NCBI RefSeq assembly: GCF_008580665.1
Contig: NZ_BKDJ01000015.1
Span: forward strand, 16,713-80,712
Source: Zafaria cholistanensis
GTDB taxonomy: Bacteria > Actinomycetota > Actinomycetes > Actinomycetales > Micrococcaceae
DNA length: 64,000 bases
Direction: 5' to 3'
Positions 48,901 through 56,825 of the stretch are shown piece by piece. Position 1 is the first letter of the stretch. The number at the start of each line of letters is the position of its first letter. The position numbers were made by a program, and so were the translations under genes. The notes under the pieces were generated by a model, which worked only from the letters and a program-made list of their open reading frames with translations, made no database searches and was not told the origin of the DNA.

Positions 48901-48909
48901 AGGATCCCC

Positions 48910-49338
48910 ATGAGCACCCTGTTTACCCGCATCATCAACGGCGACCTCCCGGGCCGCTTCGTGTGGAAGGACGAGGACGTCGTCGCGTTCCTGTCCATCG
49001 GTCCGCTCAGCGACGGCCACACCCTGGTGGTCCCGCGCACCGAAGTGGATTCCTGGACCGAGGCCGAACCGGAGCTCCTCGCCAAGCTGACCTCGGTGGC
49101 CCAAAAGATCGGCGCCGCCCAGGTGCGCGCGTTCGGCGCGCCGCGCGCGGGCCTGATGGTGGCCGGCTTCGAGGTGCCGCACCTGCACGTGCATGTGTGG
49201 CCCGCCCGTTCGCTGGGGGACTTCGACCTCTCCCGGGCGGACAACGACCCGGACCCCGCACGGCTGGACGCCAACGCCGAAACCCTGCGCAGCGCCCTGC
49301 GCGAGGACGGCTACCTCCTCTTCGTTCCGGAGGCCTGA
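48910..49338 (+). CDS. HIT-family nucleotide-binding protein
   Basis: 142 residues. FTRIINGDLPGRFVWKDEDV opens the domain and VPHLHVHVWP carries the histidine triad HxHxH, whose middle His is the nucleophile for hydrolysis of nucleoside phosphoramidates or dinucleotides. Normal length for the family. ATG 48910 lies ten bases after the dehydrogenase stop, so the two are probably co-transcribed; the functional link is unclear. Confidence 0.93.
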   Translation: MSTLFTRIINGDLPGRFVWKDEDVVAFLSIGPLSDGHTLVVPRTEVDSWTEAEPELLAKLTSVAQKIGAAQVRAFGAPRAGLMVAGFEVPHLHVHVWPARSLGDFDLSRADNDPDPARLDANAETLRSALREDGYLLFVPEA

Positions 49339-49380
49339 GCCCGGGAACCGGGGCCCGGGGCCCGGGAACCCGGCCCCAGG

Positions 49381-52300
49381 CTACGCCGCTGCCGCCTGGC
49401 GCAGGGCGGTGCGGATGCGCTTCTCCGACACGGAGTACGCCGTCCCCAGTTCCTGCGCGAAGAGGCTCACCCGGAACTCCTCGATCATCCACTTCACGGC
49501 CGCCAGCGCCGCCGGCGTGCGGGTGCCCGGAACCAGCGCGTCCAGCGCGGCGTCATACTCGTCCTCCAGGGCCTGCACGGCGAGCATGCCCACGTTGTCC
49601 CGCGCCACGGCGCCGGCCTCCAGCTTGTCCAGGCGCCTCTCGATGGCCTGCAGGTAGCGCGGCAGCTGCGCCAGCTGCGCGTAGCCGGTCCGCGCCACGA
49701 AGCCGGGGTACACCAGCTGGCCCAGCTGGGCCTTGATGTCGTTGAGCGCATTGACCAGGGCCAGCGAGGCCGCCGCCTTGATCCGCTTCTCGATCCGGCG
49801 GGTGGAGGAGAGCACCCGCTCCACGACCGCGGTGACGGTGAAGACCGTGTCGATGAGTTCGGCGCGCACCGCCTCGTAGAGCGCGTCGAACTCGCTGCGC
49901 GTCCACGGCAGCGTGGCCGGAACCAGCTTGTCCACGGCCGCCAGGGTGCAGTCCTCGATCAGCGAGGCGACGGAACCGTGCGGGTTTTGCGTGAACACCA
50001 GCTTCTCCTGGTTGTTCAGGTGCTCCAGCACGTAGCGGGCCGGGGAGGGAACCTTGAGCAGCAGGAGGCGCACGACGCCGGCGCGGTGCGCGGCCAGCTG
50101 CTCGCCCTCGTTGCGGAACACAGTCAGCCCCACCGCGGTGCCCTGGTCCACCAGGGCGGGGTAGGCCGTTACCCGCTGCCCGGCAATGTCGGTGACCACC
50201 TTGCGTTCGATGGTGCCGCCGATGCCCAGCTCCGCGGTCCAGTCGGTCAGCCCCGACCGCTCCCACACCGAGGCCGGTGCCGCACCGGTCCGGTCCTGCC
50301 CGTCCTGCCTGCCCTGCTTACCCTGCCTGCCCTGCTTACCCGGCCCGCCCTGCCTGCCCGGGGCTGCGGGGCGGCCCTGCTGAGCGGTTCCGTCCGGCTT
50401 CCCGGCCGTGCCGGCCTGTCCCGCGGTGCCCAGCGCCGCCAGCGCCGCGCCGCCGGCCCCGAGGGAAGCCGCCAGCGCCTTGCGGTTTTCGGCCGCCAGG
50501 GTCTCCTGCAGCCGGGCGAGGTCCTTGGACTCGGCAAGGACCCGGGCCTGCGCGTCGACCACCTGGAACGTGGGCTTGAGGTACGCCGGGACCGCGTCCC
50601 AGTTCCAGGAGCCCGGTGGCACCACGTGGCCTTTGAGCCGGCGCAGGACCAGTTCCAGCGAGGCTTCCAGCTCGTCGCCGGCCGGGTCGAAGTCGGCCTC
50701 CAGCGCCGCGACGGCCTGCTTGGCCACGTCGGGGGCGGGCACGAAGTTCTTTCGCACCGCCTTGGGCAGGGACTTGATCAGGGCGGTGACCAGGTCCGTG
50801 CGCAGGCCTGGAATCTGCCAGCGGAACCGGGCCGGGTCCAACTGGTTCAGGAACAGCACCGGTACCCGCACGCTCACGCCGTCGGATTCGCCGGCTCCGG
50901 CCACCGGATTGAACTCGTACGTCAGGTCCAAATCCAGGGTTCCGTGGCGCCAGGTGCGCGGGTAGGCGGATTCGTCCAGGTCCCCGGAGGCCGCCTGCAG
51001 GAGCGCGTCCGGATCGAAGTCCAGCAGCGTCGGGTTCTCCTGCCGGGCCTGCTTCCACCAGCGGTCAAAGTGCCGTTCGGACACCACGTCCGTCCCGACG
51101 CGGGCGTTGTAGAACTCGAAGAGGTCCTCGTCGGAGGCGCGCAGGTCGCGCCGGCGCATTCGGGTCTCGAGCTCTTCGATCTCGGCCAGCAGGCGGCGGT
51201 TGCGGTGGAAGAACTGGTGGTGCGTCTTCCAGTCGCCCTCGACCAGGGCGTGCCGGATGAACAGCTCGCGTGAGAGCTCCGGATCGATCCGCCCGTACTG
51301 CACGCGCCGCTGCGGAACCACCGGCACCCCGTAGAGGGTGACCTTCTCGAAGCCGACCACCGAACCCAGGCGCCGGGACCAGTGCGGCTCCGAGTAGGAG
51401 CGCTTGACCAGGTGCCCGGCGACCTCCTCGACCCACAGCGGGTCGAACTTCGCGGCGGTGCGCGCCCACAGCCGGCTGGTCTCCACCAGCTCGGCGGCCA
51501 TCACCCAGTCCGGGGACTTCTTGAACAGGGCGGAGCCGGGGAAGATCGCAAAGCGGGTGCCGCGCGCCCCGGCGTATTCGCGCTTGCGCTCGTCGTAGCT
51601 GCCGATGTGGCTGAGCAGGCCCGCGAGCAGGGACGTGTGGATCTGCCGGTCCAGCCCCACCGGGTCCACCGGCCCGGTGGTGAGGGTGATGCCCAGCGGC
51701 TTGGCCAGCTGGCGCAGCTGCGCGAACAGGTCCTGCCACTCGCGCACGCGCAGGTAATTGATGAACTCGTCCCGGCACAGCCGGCGGAACGCGGAAGAGG
51801 AGAGCTCCTTCTGCTGCTCCTGCAGGTACCGCCACAGGTTCAGGTACCCGGTGAAGTCGGAGTTGGCATCCACGAACCGCTTGTGCAGGGCGGTGGCCTG
51901 CTCGCGCTTGCCGGTCTCCTCCGACGGGCGTTCGCGCGGGTCCTGGATGGTCAGTGCCGCGGCCAGCACCATGACCTCCTTGGCGCAGCCGCGTTGGCCG
52001 GACTCCACGATCATCCGGCCCAGGCGCACGTCCACCGGCAGTTGCGCCAGCTGGCGCCCCACCGGGGTGATGCCACCCTCCCGGCCCTCGCGGACCGCGC
52101 CCAGCTCGCGCAGCAGCGTGACGCCGTCGTTCACGGCCTTGGCGTCCGGAGCCTCCACGAACGGGAAGTCCGCCACGTCCTTGGGCGAGCGCACCACCCC
52201 CATGGCGGTCATCTGCAGGATGACGGCGGCCAGGTTGGTGCGCAGGATCTCGGGGTCGGTGAACTCGGGGCGGGCCGCAAAGTCCTCCTCCGAGTACAGC

Positions 52301-53406
52301 CGGATGGCGATGCCGTCGCTGACGCGTCCGCAGCGGCCCGAACGCTGGTTGGCGGAGGCCTGCGAGACGCGCTCGATTGGCAGCCGCTGCACCTTGGTGC
52401 GGTGGCTGTAGCGGGAGATGCGCGCGGTGCCGGTGTCGATGACGTACTTGATGCCCGGCACGGTCAGCGAGGTCTCGGCCACATTGGTGGCCAGCACGAT
52501 CCGCCGGTTCGCGCCGGGGTGGAACACCCGGTGCTGCTCGGCCAGGGACAGCCGGGCGAAGAGCGGCAGGATCTCGGTCCCAGCCAGCCGGCGGTTGGCC
52601 TGCACGCGCGCCCGCAGCGCCTCCGCGGCGTCGCGGATCTCCCGCTCGCCGGAAAAGAACACCAGGATGTCCCCGGGGGCTTCCCGGGCGAGCTCGTCGA
52701 CCGCGTCGCACACCGCGTCCAGCGGGTCGCGGTCTTCGGCGGCCTCGTCCGGGTCCGGGTCGTCCGGGTCCAGGCCCTCGGAGGGGTTGAGCGGACGGTA
52801 GCGGATCTCCACCGGGTAGGTGCGCCCCGAGACCTCAATTACGGGGGCGGGCACCATCTCCCCGGTGCCGTCCTCCAGGGCAAAGTGCCGGGCGAAGCGC
52901 TCGGGGTCGATGGTCGCGGAGGTGATGACGACCTTCAGGTCCGGGCGCTGCGGCAGGATCCGCTTGAGGTAGCCCAGCAGGAAGTCGATGTTCAGGCTGC
53001 GCTCGTGGGCCTCATCGATGATGATCGCGTTGTAGCGCTTCAGGAGCCTGTCGCGCTGGATTTCGGCGAGCAGGATGCCGTCCGTCATCACCTTCACCCG
53101 GGTGGACCGGGAGACCTCGCCCGTGAAGCGGACGTGGAAGCCGACCTCCTGGCCGATCCCGGTGCCCAGTTCCTCGGCAATGCGCTCGGCCACGGTGCGC
53201 GCGGCCAGGCGGCGGGGCTGGGTGTGCCCGATCATGCCCCCCTCGCCGAGGCCAAGCTCCAGGAGCATCTTGGGCAGCTGGGTGGTTTTGCCGGAGCCGG
53301 TCTCGCCGGCCACGACCACCACCTGGTGGCGGCGGACCGCCTCTATGATGTCCTCGCGGCGCGCGGAAACGGGCAGGGCTTCGGGGTAGGTGATCGTCAC
53401 AGCCAT
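49381..53406 (-). CDS. hrpA: ATP-dependent RNA helicase HrpA
   Basis: 1341 residues, DEAH-box helicase. Motif I GETGSGKTTQLPK, motif II IIDEAHERSLN, motif III VITSATIDPERF, motif V VLATNVAETSLTVPGI, motif VI SQASANQRSGRCGRV. It is followed by HA2/OB domains and the long HrpA-specific C-terminal region. Enterobacterial HrpA rescues collided ribosomes by acting on mRNA. About residues 990-1060 hold a Gly/Gln/Arg-rich stretch (APGRQGGPGKQGRQGKQGRQ) from 18-bp and 9-bp DNA repeats (about 50280-50400), absent from the conserved fold. ATG 53406 is chosen by alignment; the extra open frame upstream is not conserved. Confidence 0.95.
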   Translation of the reverse strand: MAVTITYPEALPVSARREDIIEAVRRHQVVVVAGETGSGKTTQLPKMLLELGLGEGGMIGHTQPRRLAARTVAERIAEELGTGIGQEVGFHVRFTGEVSRSTRVKVMTDGILLAEIQRDRLLKRYNAIIIDEAHERSLNIDFLLGYLKRILPQRPDLKVVITSATIDPERFARHFALEDGTGEMVPAPVIEVSGRTYPVEIRYRPLNPSEGLDPDDPDPDEAAEDRDPLDAVCDAVDELAREAPGDILVFFSGEREIRDAAEALRARVQANRRLAGTEILPLFARLSLAEQHRVFHPGANRRIVLATNVAETSLTVPGIKYVIDTGTARISRYSHRTKVQRLPIERVSQASANQRSGRCGRVSDGIAIRLYSEEDFAARPEFTDPEILRTNLAAVILQMTAMGVVRSPKDVADFPFVEAPDAKAVNDGVTLLRELGAVREGREGGITPVGRQLAQLPVDVRLGRMIVESGQRGCAKEVMVLAAALTIQDPRERPSEETGKREQATALHKRFVDANSDFTGYLNLWRYLQEQQKELSSSAFRRLCRDEFINYLRVREWQDLFAQLRQLAKPLGITLTTGPVDPVGLDRQIHTSLLAGLLSHIGSYDERKREYAGARGTRFAIFPGSALFKKSPDWVMAAELVETSRLWARTAAKFDPLWVEEVAGHLVKRSYSEPHWSRRLGSVVGFEKVTLYGVPVVPQRRVQYGRIDPELSRELFIRHALVEGDWKTHHQFFHRNRRLLAEIEELETRMRRRDLRASDEDLFEFYNARVGTDVVSERHFDRWWKQARQENPTLLDFDPDALLQAASGDLDESAYPRTWRHGTLDLDLTYEFNPVAGAGESDGVSVRVPVLFLNQLDPARFRWQIPGLRTDLVTALIKSLPKAVRKNFVPAPDVAKQAVAALEADFDPAGDELEASLELVLRRLKGHVVPPGSWNWDAVPAYLKPTFQVVDAQARVLAESKDLARLQETLAAENRKALAASLGAGGAALAALGTAGQAGTAGKPDGTAQQGRPAAPGRQGGPGKQGRQGKQGRQDGQDRTGAAPASVWERSGLTDWTAELGIGGTIERKVVTDIAGQRVTAYPALVDQGTAVGLTVFRNEGEQLAAHRAGVVRLLLLKVPSPARYVLEHLNNQEKLVFTQNPHGSVASLIEDCTLAAVDKLVPATLPWTRSEFDALYEAVRAELIDTVFTVTAVVERVLSSTRRIEKRIKAAASLALVNALNDIKAQLGQLVYPGFVARTGYAQLAQLPRYLQAIERRLDKLEAGAVARDNVGMLAVQALEDEYDAALDALVPGTRTPAALAAVKWMIEEFRVSLFAQELGTAYSVSEKRIRTALRQAAAA

Positions 53407-53592
53407 CGTTCCGTTAATTCTAGTGCCGTCAAGCGGGGTCTCCGCGGCCCCCCGCCCGGTGTGGACGAATAAGCCGCCAGATCCGGCCCGCGCATGCCTA
53501 ATGTCCAACCAAATCGGGCTACGATCGGAAGTCGTCTTGACCGGCGGGGGAGCAGTGGATCATGTGAGATGGTTCACAGGTACCATCGAGGC

Positions 53593-53620
53593 AGTCTTTG
53601 GGGGTACCCGCGCCAAGACT
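53593..53620 (+). promoter_or_regulatory. stem-loop in the leader of the TrpX-type transporter operon
   Basis: AGTCTTTGG pairs with CCAAGACT (one bulged base) around GGGTACCCGCG, about 54 bases before the start codon. A leader hairpin is clear. Its role is not; it does not contain a real T-box sequence. Confidence 0.4.
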
Positions 53621-53673
53621 CCAGTGCGCCGCTCCCTCGCGCCACCCCCGCGCATGTTGTGAAAGGACCCTTC

Positions 53674-54678
53674 ATGAAATTCCGCACCTCCGCCAAGCTG
53701 GCCGCCGGCCTGCTGGCCACCACCCTGCTGGCGACCGCCTGCGGCCCCTCCGGCTCGGGCGCCGACACCACCTCCCCGGCCGCCGAAGGCCCGGTGGAGA
53801 TCGGCATCGTCCAGTACGTGGCGCACCCCTCGCTGGACGCGACGGCCAAGGGCTTCAAGCAGGCGCTCGCCGACGCCGGCTACACCGGAGACAAGGTTGT
53901 CTACGACGAGCAGAACGCCCAGGGCGACGCCGCCACCAACACCTCCATCGCCGGCAAGTTCGCCTCCGATGGCAAGGACCTGGTCCTGGCCATCGCGACC
54001 CCGAGCGCCCAGGCGGCCTACAACGCGGTCGCCGAAACCCCGATCCTGTTCACCGCGGTGACCGACCCGGTCTCCGCCGACCTTGTCGAGTCGCTGGAGG
54101 CCCCGGGCGGCAACGCCACCGGCACCTCCGACGCCAACCCGGTCAAGGAGCAGCTGCAGCTGGTCAAGGAGCTGGACCCCGAGGCCAAGAGCGTCGGCAT
54201 CGTCTACTCCTCGGGCGAGGTGAACTCCGAGGTCCAGGTCAAGGCCGCCAAGGAGGCCGCCGCCGAGCTGGGCCTGGAGATCAAGGAAACCGCCATCAGC
54301 ACCTCCGGCGAGGTCCAGCAGGCCGCACAGTCCCTGGACGTCGACGCGTTCTACGTGCCCACCGACAACAACGTCGTCTCCGCGCTGGAGACCCTGCTGC
54401 AGGTGGCCGAGGACAAGAAGATCCTCACCATCGCCGCCGAGGGCGACTCCGTGGAGCGCGGGGCCGTGGCCACCTACGGCATCAGCTACGAGAAGCTGGG
54501 GTACCAGACCGGCCAGATGGCCGTGAAGATCCTCAAGGGCGAGGCCACTCCGGCCTCCATGCCGGTGGAGACCCAGTCCGAGCTGCAGCTCTACGTCAAC
54601 ACCGCTGCCGCCGGGCGCATGGGCGTCACCCTGCCGGCCGGCTTCGCGGACGGCGCCGACGTCGTCTTCGAAAAGTAA
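53674..54678 (+). CDS. TrpX-type ABC transporter substrate-binding lipoprotein
   Basis: 334 residues. Lipoprotein signal LLATTLLATAC. Periplasmic-binding fold of the ABC_sub_bind (TrpX/YckB-like) type: VEIGIVQYVAHPSLDATAKG at the start, IATPSAQAAYNAVAETPILF, VDAFYVPTDNNVVSALE and AAEGDSVERGAVATYGISYEKLG. Relatives bind tryptophan, tyrosine or other small ligands. ATG 53674 after AAAGGA. The stop lies in a threefold repeat of CTTCGAAAAGTAA-type units (54666-54717), each with its own TAA, in the spacer before the permease. Confidence 0.92.
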   Translation: MKFRTSAKLAAGLLATTLLATACGPSGSGADTTSPAAEGPVEIGIVQYVAHPSLDATAKGFKQALADAGYTGDKVVYDEQNAQGDAATNTSIAGKFASDGKDLVLAIATPSAQAAYNAVAETPILFTAVTDPVSADLVESLEAPGGNATGTSDANPVKEQLQLVKELDPEAKSVGIVYSSGEVNSEVQVKAAKEAAAELGLEIKETAISTSGEVQQAAQSLDVDAFYVPTDNNVVSALETLLQVAEDKKILTIAAEGDSVERGAVATYGISYEKLGYQTGQMAVKILKGEATPASMPVETQSELQLYVNTAAAGRMGVTLPAGFADGADVVFEK

Positions 54679-54797
54679 GCCGCCTTCGAAAAGTAAAGCC
54701 GCCTTCAAGTAAGCGGCGCACACGCACCCCCCGGCGGCCGGCCGGCACCCCGGCCGGCCGCCGGCACACCTCACGAGAGAAACCAAGGTTCCCACCC

Positions 54798-55700
54798 ATG
54801 ATCACCGCGGTTGAACTGGGCCTGATCTACGCGATCATGGCGCTGGGGGTCTATCTGACCTTCCGCATCCTGGACTTCCCCGACCTCACGGTCGACGGCT
54901 CCTTCACCACCGGAGCCGCCGTCGCGGCCGTCGGCATCATCAACGGCATGCCCCCCATTGCGGCGACCCTGCTGGCATTCTTCGCCGGCATGGCGGCGGG
55001 CATCGTCACCGGCCTGCTGCACACCAAGGGCAAGATCAACGGATTGCTGGCCGGCATCCTGACAATGATCGCCCTCTATTCGATCAACCTGCGCATCATG
55101 GGCAAGGCGAACCTGCCGCTGCTGCGCGAGGAAACCCTGGTCACGCCGCTGAAGGAGGCCGGCCTGCTCGGCACCGGGCTGAGCGTGGCCACGTTCCTGC
55201 TGGTGGCGCTGGCCATCAAGTTCCTCCTGGACTGGTTCCTGCACACGGACACCGGCCTGGCCATGCAGGCGACGGGCGATAATGAAGAGATGATCCGCAG
55301 CCTCGGCGTCAGCACCGACAACCAGAAGATCCTGGGCCTGGCGCTGTCCAACGGCCTGGTGGCGCTGTGCGGCGGACTCATCGCCCAGTACCAGGGCTTT
55401 GCCGACATCGGCATGGGCATCGGCATCATCGTGGCGGGCCTGGCCTCGGTCATCATCGGCCAGGCGATCTTCGGACACCGGCTGATCCTCATCGCCACCC
55501 TGGCCGTGGTGCTCGGCTCCGTGCTGTACCGCGTGGTCATCCAGCTGGCCCTGCAGGCCGGCCTGCAGCCCAACGACATGAAGCTGATCTCCGCGGTCCT
55601 GGTGGTCGTTGCCCTGGTCCTGCCGCAGTGGAGCGGCTTCAGGAAACTGGCGGCCCGCCTGAAGCCGGCCGCCCCCGCCGAGAAGGAAACGGTGGCCTAG
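54798..55700 (+). CDS. TrpY-type ABC transporter permease
   Basis: 300 residues, about eight helices, of the BPD_transp_2-like type: LTVDGSFTTGAAVAAVGI (the conserved DLTVDGS), TKGKINGLLAGILTMIALYS, MQATGDNEEMIRSLGVSTDN and GFADIGMGIGIIVAGLASVI. ATG 54798. Forms the channel for the ligand delivered by the preceding lipoprotein. The ATPase gene starts two bases after its stop. Confidence 0.93.
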   Translation: MITAVELGLIYAIMALGVYLTFRILDFPDLTVDGSFTTGAAVAAVGIINGMPPIAATLLAFFAGMAAGIVTGLLHTKGKINGLLAGILTMIALYSINLRIMGKANLPLLREETLVTPLKEAGLLGTGLSVATFLLVALAIKFLLDWFLHTDTGLAMQATGDNEEMIRSLGVSTDNQKILGLALSNGLVALCGGLIAQYQGFADIGMGIGIIVAGLASVIIGQAIFGHRLILIATLAVVLGSVLYRVVIQLALQAGLQPNDMKLISAVLVVVALVLPQWSGFRKLAARLKPAAPAEKETVA

Positions 55701-55702
55701 CC

Positions 55703-56494
55703 ATGTTGGACCTCAGCAATATCACTAAGACGTTCTTCCCCGGCACGGTCAACGAGCGCAAGGCGCTGCGCGGCGTCGACCTGCACCTGGCGCCCGGCGA
55801 GTTCGTGACCGTCATCGGCTCCAATGGCGCGGGCAAGTCGACCATTTTGAACATGGTGTCCGGGAAGCTGCGTCCGGACACCGGCTCCGTGGTCATCGAC
55901 GGGACCGACGTCACCAGGCTCGCCGACTTCCAGCGCGCAAAGTACATCGGCCGCGTCTTCCAGGACCCGATGGCCGGCACCGCGCCGACGATGAGCATCG
56001 AGCAGAACATGGCCATGGCGCTGGAGCGGGGCAAGCGCCGCGGCCTGGCCCTGGGCGTGACCGCCGCCAAGCGCGAGCGCTTCACGGAGGAGCTCAAGTC
56101 GCTCGAGCTGGGGCTGGAGCGGCGCCTCAAGGCCAAGGTGGGCCTGCTCTCCGGCGGACAGCGCCAGGCACTGTCCCTGCTCATGGCCACCTTCAGCGGA
56201 CCGAAGATCCTGCTCCTGGACGAGCACACCGCGGCGCTGGACCCCCAGCGGGCGGCGCTGGTGTCCCGCCTGACGGCCGAGCTCGTCGAACGCCACCACC
56301 TGACCACGCTCATGGTCACGCACAACATGGAGCAGGCGCTGACGCTGGGGACGCGCCTGGTCATGATGCACGACGGCCGGATCATCCTGGACCTGGACCA
56401 GGAGCGGAAGTCCCAGATGACCGTCGCGGACCTGCTCCACGAGTTCGAGAAGATCAAGGGCGCGCAGCTCGACGACCGCACCATGCTCCAGTAG
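55703..56494 (+). CDS. TrpZ-type ABC transporter ATPase
   Basis: 263 residues. Walker A GSNGAGKSTILN, Q-loop RVFQDPMAGTAPTMSIEQNM, signature LLSGGQRQALSLLMA, Walker B ILLLDEHTAALDP (DEHTAALD is characteristic of this subfamily), switch His MVTHNMEQAL. ATG 55703. Completes a three-gene operon; followed 82 bases later by a strong terminator shared with the tRNA. Confidence 0.95.
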   Translation: MLDLSNITKTFFPGTVNERKALRGVDLHLAPGEFVTVIGSNGAGKSTILNMVSGKLRPDTGSVVIDGTDVTRLADFQRAKYIGRVFQDPMAGTAPTMSIEQNMAMALERGKRRGLALGVTAAKRERFTEELKSLELGLERRLKAKVGLLSGGQRQALSLLMATFSGPKILLLDEHTAALDPQRAALVSRLTAELVERHHLTTLMVTHNMEQALTLGTRLVMMHDGRIILDLDQERKSQMTVADLLHEFEKIKGAQLDDRTMLQ

Positions 56495-56575
56495 CTGTAC
56501 GGCTCCGGCTGCCGGGGCCCCGCTGGCTGCGGCCCCGGCAGTTGCGTCCCCGCCCGAAGTCCGGGAGGGGACACA

Positions 56576-56613
56576 AAAGAACCCGGCCCCACTACCGTGG
56601 GGCCGGGTTCTTT
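56576..56613. terminator. bidirectional 17-bp hairpin between the transporter operon and tRNA-Arg
   Basis: AAAGAACCCGGCCCCAC (56576-56592) pairs with 56597-56613 around TACC, with A-run and T-run on the two sides. Confidence 0.93.
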
Positions 56614-56615
56614 GC

Positions 56616-56691
56616 TGGTGCCCTCGAAAGGATTCGAACCTTCGACCTTCTGCTCCGGAGGCAGACGCTCTATCCCCTGAGCTACGAGGGC
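56616..56691 (-). tRNA. tRNA-Arg (anticodon CCG)
   Basis: On the minus strand GCCCTCG begins the acceptor stem at 56691, the D-arm follows, and the anticodon stem-loop CTGCCTCCGGAGCAG has anticodon CCG. The T-arm is GAAGGTTCGAATCCTTTC, then CGAGGGC and an encoded ACCA ending at 56616. It reads CGG codons. It lies divergent from argS, whose enzyme charges it. Confidence 0.97.
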
Positions 56692-56812
56692 GAGCCGGGA
56701 CTGCCTGTCCCGGCCGGGAACGTAGATGAGCTTATCAGCACATGGCCCGCCTTCCGCAAATGCGGCTTCCCGGCGCGTCGCGGTCCGCGGAAAAACGGGG
56801 GTTCGGCGCGGG

Positions 56813-56825
56813 TATCCTTGTCTGG
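56813..56825 (+). promoter_or_regulatory. -10 element for a probably leaderless argS transcript
   Basis: TATCCT (56813-56818) ends six bases before the GTG start of argS, the spacing from a -10 box to a transcription start. No ribosome-binding site precedes the GTG. Leaderless mRNAs are common in actinobacteria. Confidence 0.55.

Noticed and set aside
53593..53620. T-box riboswitch for the TrpX-type operon
   Set aside because: The GGGGGTACCCGCG stretch looks superficially like the T-box sequence, but the AGGGTGGNACCGCG core is not present and no specifier stem was seen. Kept only as an unassigned hairpin.
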